The notes under the pieces are model-generated. The model was not told the DNA's origin. It worked only from the letters and a program-made list of their open reading frames with translations, and made no database searches. A stretch of 64,000 bases of DNA from Flavobacterium sp. xlx-214 (GTDB taxonomy: Bacteria > Bacteroidota > Bacteroidia > Flavobacteriales > Flavobacteriaceae). The position numbers were made by a program, and so were the translations under genes. Location of the stretch: the NCBI RefSeq assembly GCF_013874595.1, contig NZ_CP059431.1, positions 868,001-932,000 of the forward strand. Reading direction: 5' to 3'. Shown in pieces: positions 44,808-53,844 of the stretch (position 1 is its first letter; every line of letters begins with the position of its first letter).

Positions 44808-45997
44808 GATTTTGAGAAGATTAAAGTGGAACAATTACCGCCAAAACCAAACGAGTTAGAAAGTACATAGTTTAGTTCTGTTGAAACAACTTCGGTTTCT
44901 GGAATCAACTGAAACTCTTCCATTGGTGTTTTAAAATTCAGATTCGGAAAAATGGTGTTGTTTTGTAATGCCAAAATACTGTAAACAGCTTCAATTGCTG
45001 CTGCTGCTGCTAATGTATGCCCAGTAAAAGCTTTTGTAGAGCTAAATTTAGGCACTTTATTAAAAACACGAAGCAAGGCACGCCCTTCTGATAAATCGTT
45101 GTTTGGCGTTGCTGTACCATGCGCGTTTACATAACTGATTTTTTCTGGTGAAATGTTTGCCTTAGCAAAAGCTTGTTGCATAGCAAGGTATGCTCCTTCT
45201 CCATTTTCAGACGATGCTGTTTGATGATAAGCATCATTAGCATTGCCATATCCAACTACATACCCTAAAACATTTTTGTTGTGTTGTTTTACCACCTCAT
45301 CCGATTCTAAAACCAAATAGGCAGCGGCTTCGCCTAAATTCAATCCTTTACGGTTTTGATCAAATGGTGTGTTGTAGGTATCCGATAAAATCATTAAGGT
45401 TTTAAAACCGTTTATGGTAAACTTGCTTAAAGCATCGGTACCACCAACTACTACCCTATCTAAATAACCATTTTCAATCATACTTGCGCCTAACATAATG
45501 GCATTGGCTGCCGATGAACAAGCGGTTGAAATGGTAGAAACAAAACCTTTTAAACCTAAATATTCTGCAATTTTATTTGATGAATCGCCTGCGTTATGAC
45601 TGTTGATGTACTTTATGTATTCCGGATGATTTTCGTACTGTTTGTAATGCTTTTCGGTAAAATCCATCCCTCCTACACTTGTTGAAGAAATTAATCCAGA
45701 ACGTACATCGTTTATGTTGGTAATATTCGCGTTTTCAATAGCTTGCTTTGCAGCATAAGCTCCTAATAAACCTGTCCTTGTAAAAGTATTGTCTTCTGGT
45801 AAATTTAAAATTTGTTGCAATTGCTGGTTGGTTATTTTAATTTCACCAACTTTGATATCGTTTGAATGACGCGTTTCAATCCACTCTATTGTTGAAATAC
45901 CACTTTTCTTTGATATTAAAGATTGAAAATTTTCTTCAACAGTTGTTCCTATCGAAGAAATAATTCCCATACCTGTTATTGCAACTTTATTTTGCAT
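44804..45997 (-). CDS. Beta-ketoacyl-ACP synthase (FabF-like)
   Basis: Condensing enzyme for chain elongation of the polyene. Cys160 lies in STACSSAANA; the His motifs are NAHGTATPNND and KAFTGHTLAAAA, giving an intact Cys-His-His set. Length is 397. The start codon overlaps the stop of the ACP gene by one base (TAATG), and its end overlaps the degenerate KS gene. This suggests an ACP-KS-CLF unit made in fixed proportions. Confidence 0.92.
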   Translation of the reverse strand: MQNKVAITGMGIISSIGTTVEENFQSLISKKSGISTIEWIETRHSNDIKVGEIKITNQQLQQILNLPEDNTFTRTGLLGAYAAKQAIENANITNINDVRSGLISSTSVGGMDFTEKHYKQYENHPEYIKYINSHNAGDSSNKIAEYLGLKGFVSTISTACSSAANAIMLGASMIENGYLDRVVVGGTDALSKFTINGFKTLMILSDTYNTPFDQNRKGLNLGEAAAYLVLESDEVVKQHNKNVLGYVVGYGNANDAYHQTASSENGEGAYLAMQQAFAKANISPEKISYVNAHGTATPNNDLSEGRALLRVFNKVPKFSSTKAFTGHTLAAAAAIEAVYSILALQNNTIFPNLNFKTPMEEFQLIPETEVVSTELNYVLSNSFGFGGNCSTLIFSKS

Positions 45998-46257
45998 TAT
46001 AGTTTTGTTCTGTTTTCGGCTATGTACTGAGCCATTGTATTAATTGATTGAAATATCTCTTTTCCTTGTTTTGGGTCTGATAATTTAATTCCGTATTCTT
46101 TATCTAACAATACAATTAACTCTAACGCATCAATAGAATCTAATCCTAAACCATCGCCAAAAAGGGCATCTGTATCCTGAATATCAGCTGGTGTAATATC
46201 TTCTAAATTCAAAACGTTTACAATACGCTCTTTTAATTCTTGTTTTAAAGCTTCCAT
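45997..46257 (-). CDS. Acyl carrier protein
   Basis: An 86-residue acidic carrier protein. Ser41 in GLGLDSIDALEL is the phosphopantetheine attachment site. It probably carries the growing polyene chain for the overlapping ketosynthase. No phosphopantetheinyl transferase gene was seen in the window, so one must be supplied from elsewhere. Confidence 0.92.
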   Translation of the reverse strand: MEALKQELKERIVNVLNLEDITPADIQDTDALFGDGLGLDSIDALELIVLLDKEYGIKLSDPKQGKEIFQSINTMAQYIAENRTKL

Positions 46258-46264
46258 CTCTTAA

Positions 46265-46855
46265 TTATTTTGTTATATTTTTTATATTATTTGTATTATG
46301 ATCTAAATCTCCATTTAATGTAACCAAATAGAAATTTGCTTTATAAGTTCCGTTTAAATAATGAACCCAACCACAAAGTACCTTTTTAGCTTTGTTTGCT
46401 TTTAGCAAATATTCGGCATACGTATACATATATTCTGTAGGAAACGTTTCAGCAATAAAAAAACAGCTTTCGCTTTTTAATTGATGTTTAATACTTACTT
46501 CGCCTATAGCAATATTGGGCAATGTGTACACAAAAACTGCCGGACTAGGAAAATACGTTGCACTGCTTTGTATGCTTTGCTGATGTTTTATATCGGTTTC
46601 TAAACTGCCTTCGTTATTACTAAAAAGCAACGCTACGTCTTTTTCTGTTTCGTTCTTTAATAACAATTCAGAAGCCATATAAGCCAATTTGCATAAATCA
46701 TCCATTTTATAAAACTTAGGATAATTACCATCAAAGGTTTTATAAGCTTCTTTTATAAAATTTGAAAACGATGCATTTTGTAACGAAAAAACCTCTTTTC
46801 CGTTTTCAAAGATAAAACCATTTTCAATATGTATGTAATTACTAATAAAATACAT
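46265..46855 (-). CDS. Truncated ketosynthase-like protein without active-site Cys
   Basis: A 196-residue protein resembling only the N-terminal half of a ketosynthase. YFPSPAVFVYTLPNIAIGEVSIKHQLKSE corresponds in part to the P-x-x-F-x-x-T-L-P-N segment before the nucleophile elbow. The elbow itself reads SCFFIAETFPTEY, and the Cys there is not in a KS context. It lies between an ACP and a KS gene with gaps of only seven and three bases. A structural or docking role is possible; the function is unproven. Confidence 0.65.
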   Translation of the reverse strand: MYFISNYIHIENGFIFENGKEVFSLQNASFSNFIKEAYKTFDGNYPKFYKMDDLCKLAYMASELLLKNETEKDVALLFSNNEGSLETDIKHQQSIQSSATYFPSPAVFVYTLPNIAIGEVSIKHQLKSESCFFIAETFPTEYMYTYAEYLLKANKAKKVLCGWVHYLNGTYKANFYLVTLNGDLDHNTNNIKNITK

Positions 46856-46858
46856 ATA

Positions 46859-47971
46859 CTAATTTTTTACTAAAACCATTGCCGAATTACTTCCGCCAAA
46901 GCCTGATGCTGTTTTTAAAGCGATTTTAAGCGGTTTTTTTTCGATTTCGGTAATGATGTTTATTTTTTCGGTTGTTCCTTGGTTTTGATATCCAAAAGAA
47001 GGAATTAACACATTGTTTTTTAAACTTTCGATGGTGATAACGGTTTCTAACAAACCCGATGCGCCCAAAGTATGTCCAAAATAGCCTTTTAAACTATTTA
47101 CAGGAACCTTTTGCAATTGTGTACGGTTAAAAGCAATTGCTTCCATTTCATCGTTAAATAGGGTAGCGGTGCCGTGTGCAGAGATATAATCAATGTTTTC
47201 AGATGAAACCTCAGCTTCGGCCATTGCTTTTTCAATACTTAAAACCAATCCTTCGCCTGTACGTGAGGGTCCCGAAATATGATTGGCATCGTTTATATTG
47301 GCATCTCCAGCCATTAAAATAGCATTTTCTCTTTTATCTTTCGATACAAAAACAGCTACAGCAGCTTCTCCTAAATTAACGCCTTTTCTATCGGCATCAT
47401 ACGGTTTACAAGGTTCGTTGCTCATTGCTTGAAACGATTGAAAACCAGACAGTACGAAACTTGTCAATTCATCAACAGCTACTACATAAGCATCCGAAAA
47501 TTGTTCCATTTGAATAAATCGTTTGGCAACAGAAAGTGCCATAACTCCCGATACACAAGCATTTGAAATAACAATAGGTTCTGTTTTAAAACCAAAATAA
47601 GACGCTACATTGGCAACGGTTTGGGTAATAAAAGCCTCTTGCAATTGATTATGCGCCAATGCTTGAATATTACCTTTAGTGGTTGATAAAATTAAAGCCG
47701 TATTGGGTGTAATATTATTTTTTTGAACAATAGGAAATAGGGCAGCAATAAGCAGTTTTTCAATGCGTGAGCCATTAAATTGAGGATCAATCAATAAAAA
47801 ATGTTCGTTAAAACGTTCCTCTTTGATTTTTGCAGCAAACACAGTTCCTATTTCTTGATTGACAAATAGTTCTGAAATACCCGATTTTCCTGATACCAAA
47901 GCATCAAAATTATCTTTTGTAGAAAAGCCCAACGGACTAATAATATGTGAATCGTGAATATAAACGTTCAT
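46859..47971 (-). CDS. Beta-ketoacyl-ACP synthase
   Basis: The second active-looking condensing enzyme. Cys139 lies in SNACVSGVMAL; the His motifs are SAHGTATLFND and KGYFGHTLGASG. Length 370 is slightly short of FabF because the N-terminal region is compact. It shares one base with the thioesterase gene. Confidence 0.9.
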   Translation of the reverse strand: MNVYIHDSHIISPLGFSTKDNFDALVSGKSGISELFVNQEIGTVFAAKIKEERFNEHFLLIDPQFNGSRIEKLLIAALFPIVQKNNITPNTALILSTTKGNIQALAHNQLQEAFITQTVANVASYFGFKTEPIVISNACVSGVMALSVAKRFIQMEQFSDAYVVAVDELTSFVLSGFQSFQAMSNEPCKPYDADRKGVNLGEAAVAVFVSKDKRENAILMAGDANINDANHISGPSRTGEGLVLSIEKAMAEAEVSSENIDYISAHGTATLFNDEMEAIAFNRTQLQKVPVNSLKGYFGHTLGASGLLETVITIESLKNNVLIPSFGYQNQGTTEKINIITEIEKKPLKIALKTASGFGGSNSAMVLVKN

Positions 47972-48417
47972 TACAACAAACCTACTTTACGTTTCCATTC
48001 TTCAAAAAAGGCAGGCATCGTAATAATTAAATTTCCTTTTAAATCGGTGAAAACCTGAGTGGTTTCGCCTGTACAAACCAATTCATTTGATTGATTGTAA
48101 ATTTCAAACTTAAAAATCAACTTGGCAGCAGGTGAATCAATATAAGTGGTTACAATATATGCATCGTCTGCATAACGCAAAGGTTTTTTATGTTCGCTTT
48201 GTGTTTTTATAATGGGTGTTGCAAAACCATGGTCTTGAACATCTTTATACGAAATACCAAAATGGCGACCAAAAGCTTCGCGACCGTCTTCAAAATAATC
48301 AATATAGTTGCCGTGCCAAACAATGCCTAAAGCATCGGTTTGATTAAATTTTACTTTAAAATGTTCGGTGTGTTGTAACATTTTAGCTGTATTAAACGGT
48401 TCTCTTATTTTTGTCAT
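47971..48417 (-). CDS. Acyl-CoA/ACP thioesterase, hotdog (YbgC/4HBT) family
   Basis: Hotdog thioesterase. The motif FNQTDALGIVWHGNYIDYFEDGREAF is classic 4-hydroxybenzoyl-CoA thioesterase, with the catalytic Asp in TDALG. It may release a finished or stalled acyl chain. The ATG at 48417 (MTKIREP) is used here, overlapping the permease gene. An ATG at 48381 (MLQHTEHF) would give a start without overlap and is a real alternative. Confidence 0.85.
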   Translation of the reverse strand: MTKIREPFNTAKMLQHTEHFKVKFNQTDALGIVWHGNYIDYFEDGREAFGRHFGISYKDVQDHGFATPIIKTQSEHKKPLRYADDAYIVTTYIDSPAAKLIFKFEIYNQSNELVCTGETTQVFTDLKGNLIITMPAFFEEWKRKVGLL

Positions 48418-49669
48418 ATAGCAACGCAATGGTAATAATTACAAAGAAAAACAAAGTTAGCAATATCATTTCAGGAATGATATCAATAAACGAACCATTT
48501 CTTAACATAATATCATAATAACCATTCAATGCCCAGTTCATAGGTGACGTTTTAGAGGCAATTTGCATGGTTTCAGACATAGCAAAAACAGGTATCCAAA
48601 CACCACCAATAGCTGCTAAAATAACAACAAATGTAGCGCCAAATGGGGCAGACTGTTCTTGCGTTTTACAAACAATTCCTAATAAAATACCTAAACTTAT
48701 GGCAGCTAAACCTGCTGTTAACGTAAGTGCTGACATTAAAAAAAGTTTGTTTGCTGATAAATGCAATTGCGGCAAATGCATCAACGGAAAAACAAATTTA
48801 GCAATAAGTAATATAGTATAAAACTGCAATAAACATATGATTAAATACGTTATAATTTTACCTAAATACAAAATACTGTTAGAAGTAGGGCTGCTAATTA
48901 AACGCAAATACGTGCCTTGACTTTTTTCTTTTACAATATTGATGGATAAAGGCACAATAATGAAAAATATGGCAAAAAGTGTCCAAGCAGGTACGTTATG
49001 TTGTACCGAATTGGGCAACACGTCTTTATTTTTTTCTTGAGGAACTATTTCTTTAAAACTAATAAACGGTTCGCTAAACGAAGTAGTACTGCTACCGCCC
49101 AATTGTGTTTCAAATGTTTTATAAATGGCGTTGTTTTCTAACTGGGCAATCATTTTATCAATGCTGCTTTTTACACCATTTTTAAAAGCCGCTTGCGTAG
49201 CAGGATCAAAGTACATACGAATTTCCTTGTTTTGTACTTCAATGGGTTCGTAAGATGTGGTACTCATACCCATTTCGTCTAAAATACCGTCTACATTCTG
49301 ACGTACTTTTACATTTAAATCGTTAGTTAAATTTTTAGGAATGATGATCGCCATTTGATAGTTTCCTTTAAAAACTTCTTGTTTAGCAATTTCTTCGGTT
49401 ACGGTTTTGTTCGAAATCTTTGAAATAAGCTGAAAACTTTCCGAATTTTCAATTTCTTTCTTCACCTTAAACGAAATACTATCCAAATCGTTATCAACCC
49501 ATAAAACAGGTATTTTTGATGCACTGATGCTTTGGTAAGTACTGTCTTGTATAGAGGTTACCACAATAACCAAAATAATAGGCATTACAAACAAGGTTAT
49601 TAATCCGCCAATATCGCGAAACAATAACTTTAATTCTTTTACTATGCATTCCCACAATTTAAACCACAT
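48392..49669 (-). CDS. ABC-2 type transporter permease
   Basis: Membrane half of an exporter, ABC2_membrane_3 type. It has an N-terminal membrane segment (IGGLITLFVMPIILVIVV), a large extracytoplasmic domain (about 45-215) and five membrane segments at 225-420. Length is 425. It overlaps the ATPase gene by 11 bases. It is likely the translocator for the pigment or a precursor. Confidence 0.9.
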   Translation of the reverse strand: MWFKLWECIVKELKLLFRDIGGLITLFVMPIILVIVVTSIQDSTYQSISASKIPVLWVDNDLDSISFKVKKEIENSESFQLISKISNKTVTEEIAKQEVFKGNYQMAIIIPKNLTNDLNVKVRQNVDGILDEMGMSTTSYEPIEVQNKEIRMYFDPATQAAFKNGVKSSIDKMIAQLENNAIYKTFETQLGGSSTTSFSEPFISFKEIVPQEKNKDVLPNSVQHNVPAWTLFAIFFIIVPLSINIVKEKSQGTYLRLISSPTSNSILYLGKIITYLIICLLQFYTILLIAKFVFPLMHLPQLHLSANKLFLMSALTLTAGLAAISLGILLGIVCKTQEQSAPFGATFVVILAAIGGVWIPVFAMSETMQIASKTSPMNWALNGYYDIMLRNGSFIDIIPEMILLTLFFFVIITIALLYDKNKRTV

Positions 49670-50411
49670 CGCGTAATTTTTTACCAGTTAATGCAATAAA
49701 CACTTCTTCTAAACTGTGGGCGTTAGGTACGCTTTCTATCAGTTCTTTTGGTGTTCCTTGAACAAAAACGCTACCTTGATCTATAATAGCAATATCGGTA
49801 CAAAAATCTTGCGCTTCTGCCATTAAATGCGATGTATACACAATGGTAGTTCCTTTTTTGTTTAATTGTTTTAGATAATCGATAATGGTTGCACGCGATT
49901 GCACATCAACACCCACAGTAGGCTCATCTAAAAACAAAACAGTAGGTTCGTGCAAAATTCCTGCAATTAGGTTTACGCGGCGTTTCATTCCACCAGAAAA
50001 AGTATGGACTTTTTTGTGCATAAAATTTTCTAACCCTAAATGTGTAAGAAAATGCGTTATTTTTTCTTTTAAATCTGCTTTAGAAACATTGTACAAACTG
50101 CCAAAATACATCAAATTTTCATAAGCCGTTAGGGTAGGGTACAAGGCATATTCTTGTGGAACTATACCAATTTTACTTTTTAAAACAGCAGAATTATCTT
50201 TTGATGAAATACCATCAATTTCAAAACTTCCTAAAGTAGGCTTAATAATGCCACACAAAATAGAAATTAACGTTGTTTTTCCAGCGCCATTAGGTCCTAA
50301 TAACCCAAAAATAGATTGCTTAGGAATTTCTAAGTTTATATGTGATAACGATAAAAAATCGGAACCTTTGTATTGTTTAGATATATCTTGTATGTTGATG
50401 ATGGCTGACAT
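49659..50411 (-). CDS. ABC transporter ATP-binding protein
   Basis: ATPase of the exporter. Walker A is GPNGAGKTTL, the signature TFSGGMKRRVN (SGGM for SGGQ), Walker B VLFLDEPTVGVD, and the H-loop is TSHLMAEA. Length is 250. The one-base overlap with the BtrH-like gene and 11-base overlap with the permease gene show tight coupling. Confidence 0.93.
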   Translation of the reverse strand: MSAIINIQDISKQYKGSDFLSLSHINLEIPKQSIFGLLGPNGAGKTTLISILCGIIKPTLGSFEIDGISSKDNSAVLKSKIGIVPQEYALYPTLTAYENLMYFGSLYNVSKADLKEKITHFLTHLGLENFMHKKVHTFSGGMKRRVNLIAGILHEPTVLFLDEPTVGVDVQSRATIIDYLKQLNKKGTTIVYTSHLMAEAQDFCTDIAIIDQGSVFVQGTPKELIESVPNAHSLEEVFIALTGKKLRDVV

Positions 50412-51406
50412 TATACGGCTTTTTTCAATTTTTTAAAGAACGCTTCTTCTTTATCAGCAATTTCTAATAACGTTTGCGATAATACTTGATACACATTCTC
50501 TGTATTGCTGCGTTTTTTTACCACTCGTGATGCTTCTAAAGCAAAATCGCGCCAATTATCGCCAATAGCAGCCATTTCTTTTGATAAAGCAATTAATTCA
50601 TCGTTTTTTAAATAAACACCGGCTTCTTGTAAAAAAGCAGCATAAATAAAGCGAAAACCACCGCCACCAGTACCAATTTCTTCTTGCATACGCACCAAAT
50701 TGGCTAAATTATAATTGGCTTTGGCAACGCCTAATTTTTTATGCCATTTAACAATTGCTTTAGCCACCATTCGCATTCCTTTTACACCAACAATAGGCAC
50801 AGGAGCCAACATATCGTTACACGTTTTTTTAATGGCTTGTTTAATAGAATTTGTTAAATCAATTTGATCAGGAATAACAATAGGGTAGTACAAATGCCCT
50901 TTAGGAGCTAATGCCCCTTTAGCAAATCGAACTTTTTCTAATTCATCCTCAGTAAGCGAAACGGTATAATCTAACACAGGATCGCTAATTAAATAGTTGT
51001 TGCCTTCTTTTCCAAACACCACAATATTATGTGCGTTGAAGTGAAAACGATATTCATCGGGAAAATAGGGTAGGTTGTACACGCCAACCACACAACCTGT
51101 AGGTATGTTTTGTGCTAAATTTTCATCTAATTTTTGCTGTGCTTTTTTAGGATCAGAAAATTTAAAACGTTTTATTTTAATGCCTAATCGTTTAGCCATA
51201 CGGTTAAAAATAACACCCGGCAAAGGGCGATACGATATAGCAGGCGCATGATTTACCTTAATAAAAGGCAAATACACAAAAAACAAACCAGAACCCAGCC
51301 CAAAAGCCATAGGTTCGCTAATAGTATATCCTTTGTTACTTAATAAATTTACTATGGCTCCGTTTTCACAATGAGCCGTTTGTATATGTTGAAAATTTGA
51401 TTGCAT
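50411..51406 (-). CDS. BtrH-like N-terminal plus DUF4872 protein, likely cysteine acyltransferase
   Basis: Cysteine-peptidase-fold protein of 331 residues. Cys13 (AHCENGAIVNLL), His126 (FNAHNIVVFG) and Asp142 (ISDPVLDYT) could form a catalytic triad. The C-terminal half (about 175-320) fits DUF4872. BtrH in butirosin synthesis transfers an ACP-bound acyl chain to an amine. By analogy this protein could transfer the ACP-bound aryl polyene to the dialkylresorcinol hydroxyl. That role is inferred. It sits between the 133-residue protein gene and the exporter ATPase gene, with one-base spacing. Confidence 0.75.
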   Translation of the reverse strand: MQSNFQHIQTAHCENGAIVNLLSNKGYTISEPMAFGLGSGLFFVYLPFIKVNHAPAISYRPLPGVIFNRMAKRLGIKIKRFKFSDPKKAQQKLDENLAQNIPTGCVVGVYNLPYFPDEYRFHFNAHNIVVFGKEGNNYLISDPVLDYTVSLTEDELEKVRFAKGALAPKGHLYYPIVIPDQIDLTNSIKQAIKKTCNDMLAPVPIVGVKGMRMVAKAIVKWHKKLGVAKANYNLANLVRMQEEIGTGGGGFRFIYAAFLQEAGVYLKNDELIALSKEMAAIGDNWRDFALEASRVVKKRSNTENVYQVLSQTLLEIADKEEAFFKKLKKAV

Positions 51407-51407
51407 T

Positions 51408-51809
51408 TTATCCTTTAAAATTCTGTAATTCGGCTACGGTAATGCCAAATGTTTTTGCGTATTTTGCTAATACTTTTGCAGATAATGATTGAAATACCGA
51501 AGGTTTTGAATGACGTTTTACCAAAAACGTCCATTTACCCATATAAGCAGCTAATGTTTGCCAATCCATACGGTTTAATTCCATAAAATAGACGATAGGA
51601 CTTACTTTACCCGCTTTTACATCGTTTAATGCTTGTTGAATTCGTTGATCTAAAACATCTAAATTTTCGTACTGAACAATAGATTTTGCTTCCCAGCCCG
51701 TACTTTGAACCGAAACAAATTTTCCATCATCATCTAAAGCATACACTAATTCGTTGCTTTTGATATTTTTTAAAGGACTATCATCTTGTGGAACTTCGCT
51801 CTTCTTCAT
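51408..51809 (-). CDS. Pigment-cluster protein of unknown function
   Basis: A 133-residue soluble protein without a signal peptide. The N-terminal half (ELVYALDDDGKFVSVQSTGWEAK) may be beta-rich. A helical C-terminal half ends LAKYAKTFGITVAELQNFKG, superficially like the XRE-type helix-turn-helix ending. Gaps of one base on both sides place it firmly in the operon between a dehydratase-like gene and the BtrH-like gene. It could be an adaptor for the condensation or transfer complex. I do not recognise the family. Confidence 0.65.
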   Translation of the reverse strand: MKKSEVPQDDSPLKNIKSNELVYALDDDGKFVSVQSTGWEAKSIVQYENLDVLDQRIQQALNDVKAGKVSPIVYFMELNRMDWQTLAAYMGKWTFLVKRHSKPSVFQSLSAKVLAKYAKTFGITVAELQNFKG

Positions 51810-51810
51810 T

Positions 51811-52272
51811 TTATTTTTTTTGTAAAAATAAATTCATTTCTCCTTCTAAAAATACAATTTCTGTACCAAAAATAGTTACTTTAAGGGTACAAATTGTGTA
51901 ATCGGGCATTTGCACTTGCGTAAGTAATTGTGCTTTAGTTTGAATAACCGAATTAACTTTTGGCAATTGATGCACCGTTATTTTTTTTATAGAACTAATA
52001 AAACCTATAACATTAGGGTTGTTTTGCGACTCACAAGTTGGTTCTGCATCAAAATAATACTGACCCGAAATAGCCGAACACGTTTGGGCTGCATTTTCAA
52101 TTAAACCGGTTTCAGACAAATAATCGTTTTGAACAAAAATACAAGAATGAGTAATAGCAAAGTGCGTTAAAGCTTCTTCAGAACAAATACGCTCTATAGC
52201 ATCAACCATTAGCATTGGTTTTAAATGCGGCAGGTATTTTTTAATTTCTATAGGCGCGTTATTTGTTTCCAT
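51811..52272 (-). CDS. ApeP-like hotdog protein (3-hydroxyacyl-ACP dehydratase family)
   Basis: A 153-residue hotdog protein with KPMLMVDAIERI near the N-terminus and SETGLIENAAQTCSA in the helix. The FabZ catalytic His (GHFP) is absent; the position reads SCIFVQND. The LIE-x-x-AQT Glu is kept. In Gram-negative aryl polyene clusters such proteins form heterodimers with an active dehydratase. It overlaps the next hotdog gene by one base. Confidence 0.8.
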   Translation of the reverse strand: METNNAPIEIKKYLPHLKPMLMVDAIERICSEEALTHFAITHSCIFVQNDYLSETGLIENAAQTCSAISGQYYFDAEPTCESQNNPNVIGFISSIKKITVHQLPKVNSVIQTKAQLLTQVQMPDYTICTLKVTIFGTEIVFLEGEMNLFLQKK

Positions 52273-52706
52273 TACTTTGCAATTACCGTTTTCATTTGTC
52301 CTTCTGCTATGATTTCTCCATTAATTGTTGATTCGATATTTACCAACGTTACACCCGAAAATTCGTGTAAAATAACGGCTTTGGTTTGCACTTTTTCATC
52401 TACCAAAGGTAATCTATGAATGCTTAAATTGGTAATGCTTCCAATATAACCCGTTGGTGCTTCTTGTTTTTTTATAAAATAACCAAAACCTGTGTGCAAT
52501 GCCACTGTTTGCGCCATATGCTCTATTAAACCAGGTTCTTGTAACTTATTATCTTTAACAAAAAAGCCAGAAGTGTTAGCAGTTAACCCAGCAACCACCT
52601 CAGTATCTGTATAAGAAAGTAAGGCATCAACCATTACAACGGGGTCGCGCTGTGGAATACAGTGTAAAAGGATCTCTTTATTGGTAATTGGAAATTCAAA
52701 AATCAT
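52272..52706 (-). CDS. ApeP-like hotdog protein (3-hydroxyacyl-ACP dehydratase family)
   Basis: A 144-residue paralogue of the neighbouring hotdog protein: IPQRDPVVMVDALL, then GFFVKDNKLQEPGLIEHMAQTVAL. The GHFP His is again missing (SGFFV), while the helix Glu remains. With its neighbour it could form the heterodimer partner of the FabZ-like enzyme encoded at 35827-36195. It is one base from darB. Confidence 0.82.
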   Translation of the reverse strand: MIFEFPITNKEILLHCIPQRDPVVMVDALLSYTDTEVVAGLTANTSGFFVKDNKLQEPGLIEHMAQTVALHTGFGYFIKKQEAPTGYIGSITNLSIHRLPLVDEKVQTKAVILHEFSGVTLVNIESTINGEIIAEGQMKTVIAK

Positions 52707-52707
52707 A

Positions 52708-53844
52708 TTAAACTACTTTTAAAAAGGCATACGCATATGAAAAACGACCACTTTCTGGCACTGATAACATAATGGTATCGCCCGATTTTAATGTTTTTGA
52801 ATGAAACAACTCCTCTAACATTAAATAGATAGATGCGGCGCCTACATTACCTACTTTTGGTAAATTGATAAACCATTTTTCCTTGGCAATTTCTAATCCC
52901 GCTTCTTTAAACTCGTTGTATAACTTATCTTTAAAATAAACCGATGAAATATGGGGTAAAAAATAAGTGATATCAGTAGGAGTAATGTGATGCTTTTTCA
53001 TAGCATCGCCCATACTTTGAACGCCTTTTTTAAGGATGAATTCATCCAATATTTTAACATCTTGCTTTAAAGAAAAAATCGATTCATTTTGCCAATCATT
53101 CGCTTGGTATTCACTCCAACCTTTTACAGATCCGTCTGCTTGTTTTTCTCCGCCCGCATACATACACGTTTCCAATTCGTAAGCATAAGAATAATTTTGC
53201 ATCCACAAAATTTCTAATGACAAACCGCCTTTTGCTTCATTTTCTAACAACATAGCTCCGGCACCATCTGACAACATCCAACGTAAAAAATCTTTCTTAA
53301 AAGCTAAAATAGGTTGCTCTTCTAAAGCTTCTAAATTAGCAACTTCAGCTTCAAATTTATTCGCCATCATCCACGTTGAAACACGCTCAGAACCTGTACA
53401 AACAGCATTTTTAGCATCACCCGATTTTACTGAAAGATACCCATATTTTAAAGCATTCATACCCGAACAACATACGCCTGAAGCTGAATTTAAATCAACC
53501 GATTTATTTTGCAATAAACCGTGTACCATAGCAGCGTGTGAAGGCAATAATAAATCGGGAGTAGAAGTTCCGCACGATAAAACTTCGATATCTTGTAATG
53601 AAAAATCGTTTGAAACTAATTTTTTAACAACTTCTGCCGTTAAATCAGCGTTGTTATGTGTAACATTTTGTTGTTTATCTAAGGCGTAATAACGTGTTTG
53701 AATGCCATTATTGCGTAAAATTAATCGACGTGATTTAGATGGCTTATGATTGATTTCTCCTAAAAACTGCTCCATTTCGTCGTTTGAAACAGGATCATTA
53801 GGTAAAAATTTTTCTACTTTGTTGATGAAAACTCTTGCTGACAT
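52708..53844 (-). CDS. darB: DarB, ketosynthase that condenses two chains to the dialkylresorcinol core
   Basis: FabH/KAS III-like enzyme of 378 residues. Cys126 lies in SGVCCSGMNALKYG; the His is in ITYFLPHISS and Asn in NLPKVGNVGAAS. By work on dialkylresorcinol pathways, DarB joins a beta-ketoacyl and a second acyl unit and cyclises them, and DarA then aromatises the ring. It lies directly after darA with a one-base overlap, the order seen in characterised clusters. Confidence 0.9.
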   Translation of the reverse strand: MSARVFINKVEKFLPNDPVSNDEMEQFLGEINHKPSKSRRLILRNNGIQTRYYALDKQQNVTHNNADLTAEVVKKLVSNDFSLQDIEVLSCGTSTPDLLLPSHAAMVHGLLQNKSVDLNSASGVCCSGMNALKYGYLSVKSGDAKNAVCTGSERVSTWMMANKFEAEVANLEALEEQPILAFKKDFLRWMLSDGAGAMLLENEAKGGLSLEILWMQNYSYAYELETCMYAGGEKQADGSVKGWSEYQANDWQNESIFSLKQDVKILDEFILKKGVQSMGDAMKKHHITPTDITYFLPHISSVYFKDKLYNEFKEAGLEIAKEKWFINLPKVGNVGAASIYLMLEELFHSKTLKSGDTIMLSVPESGRFSYAYAFLKVV

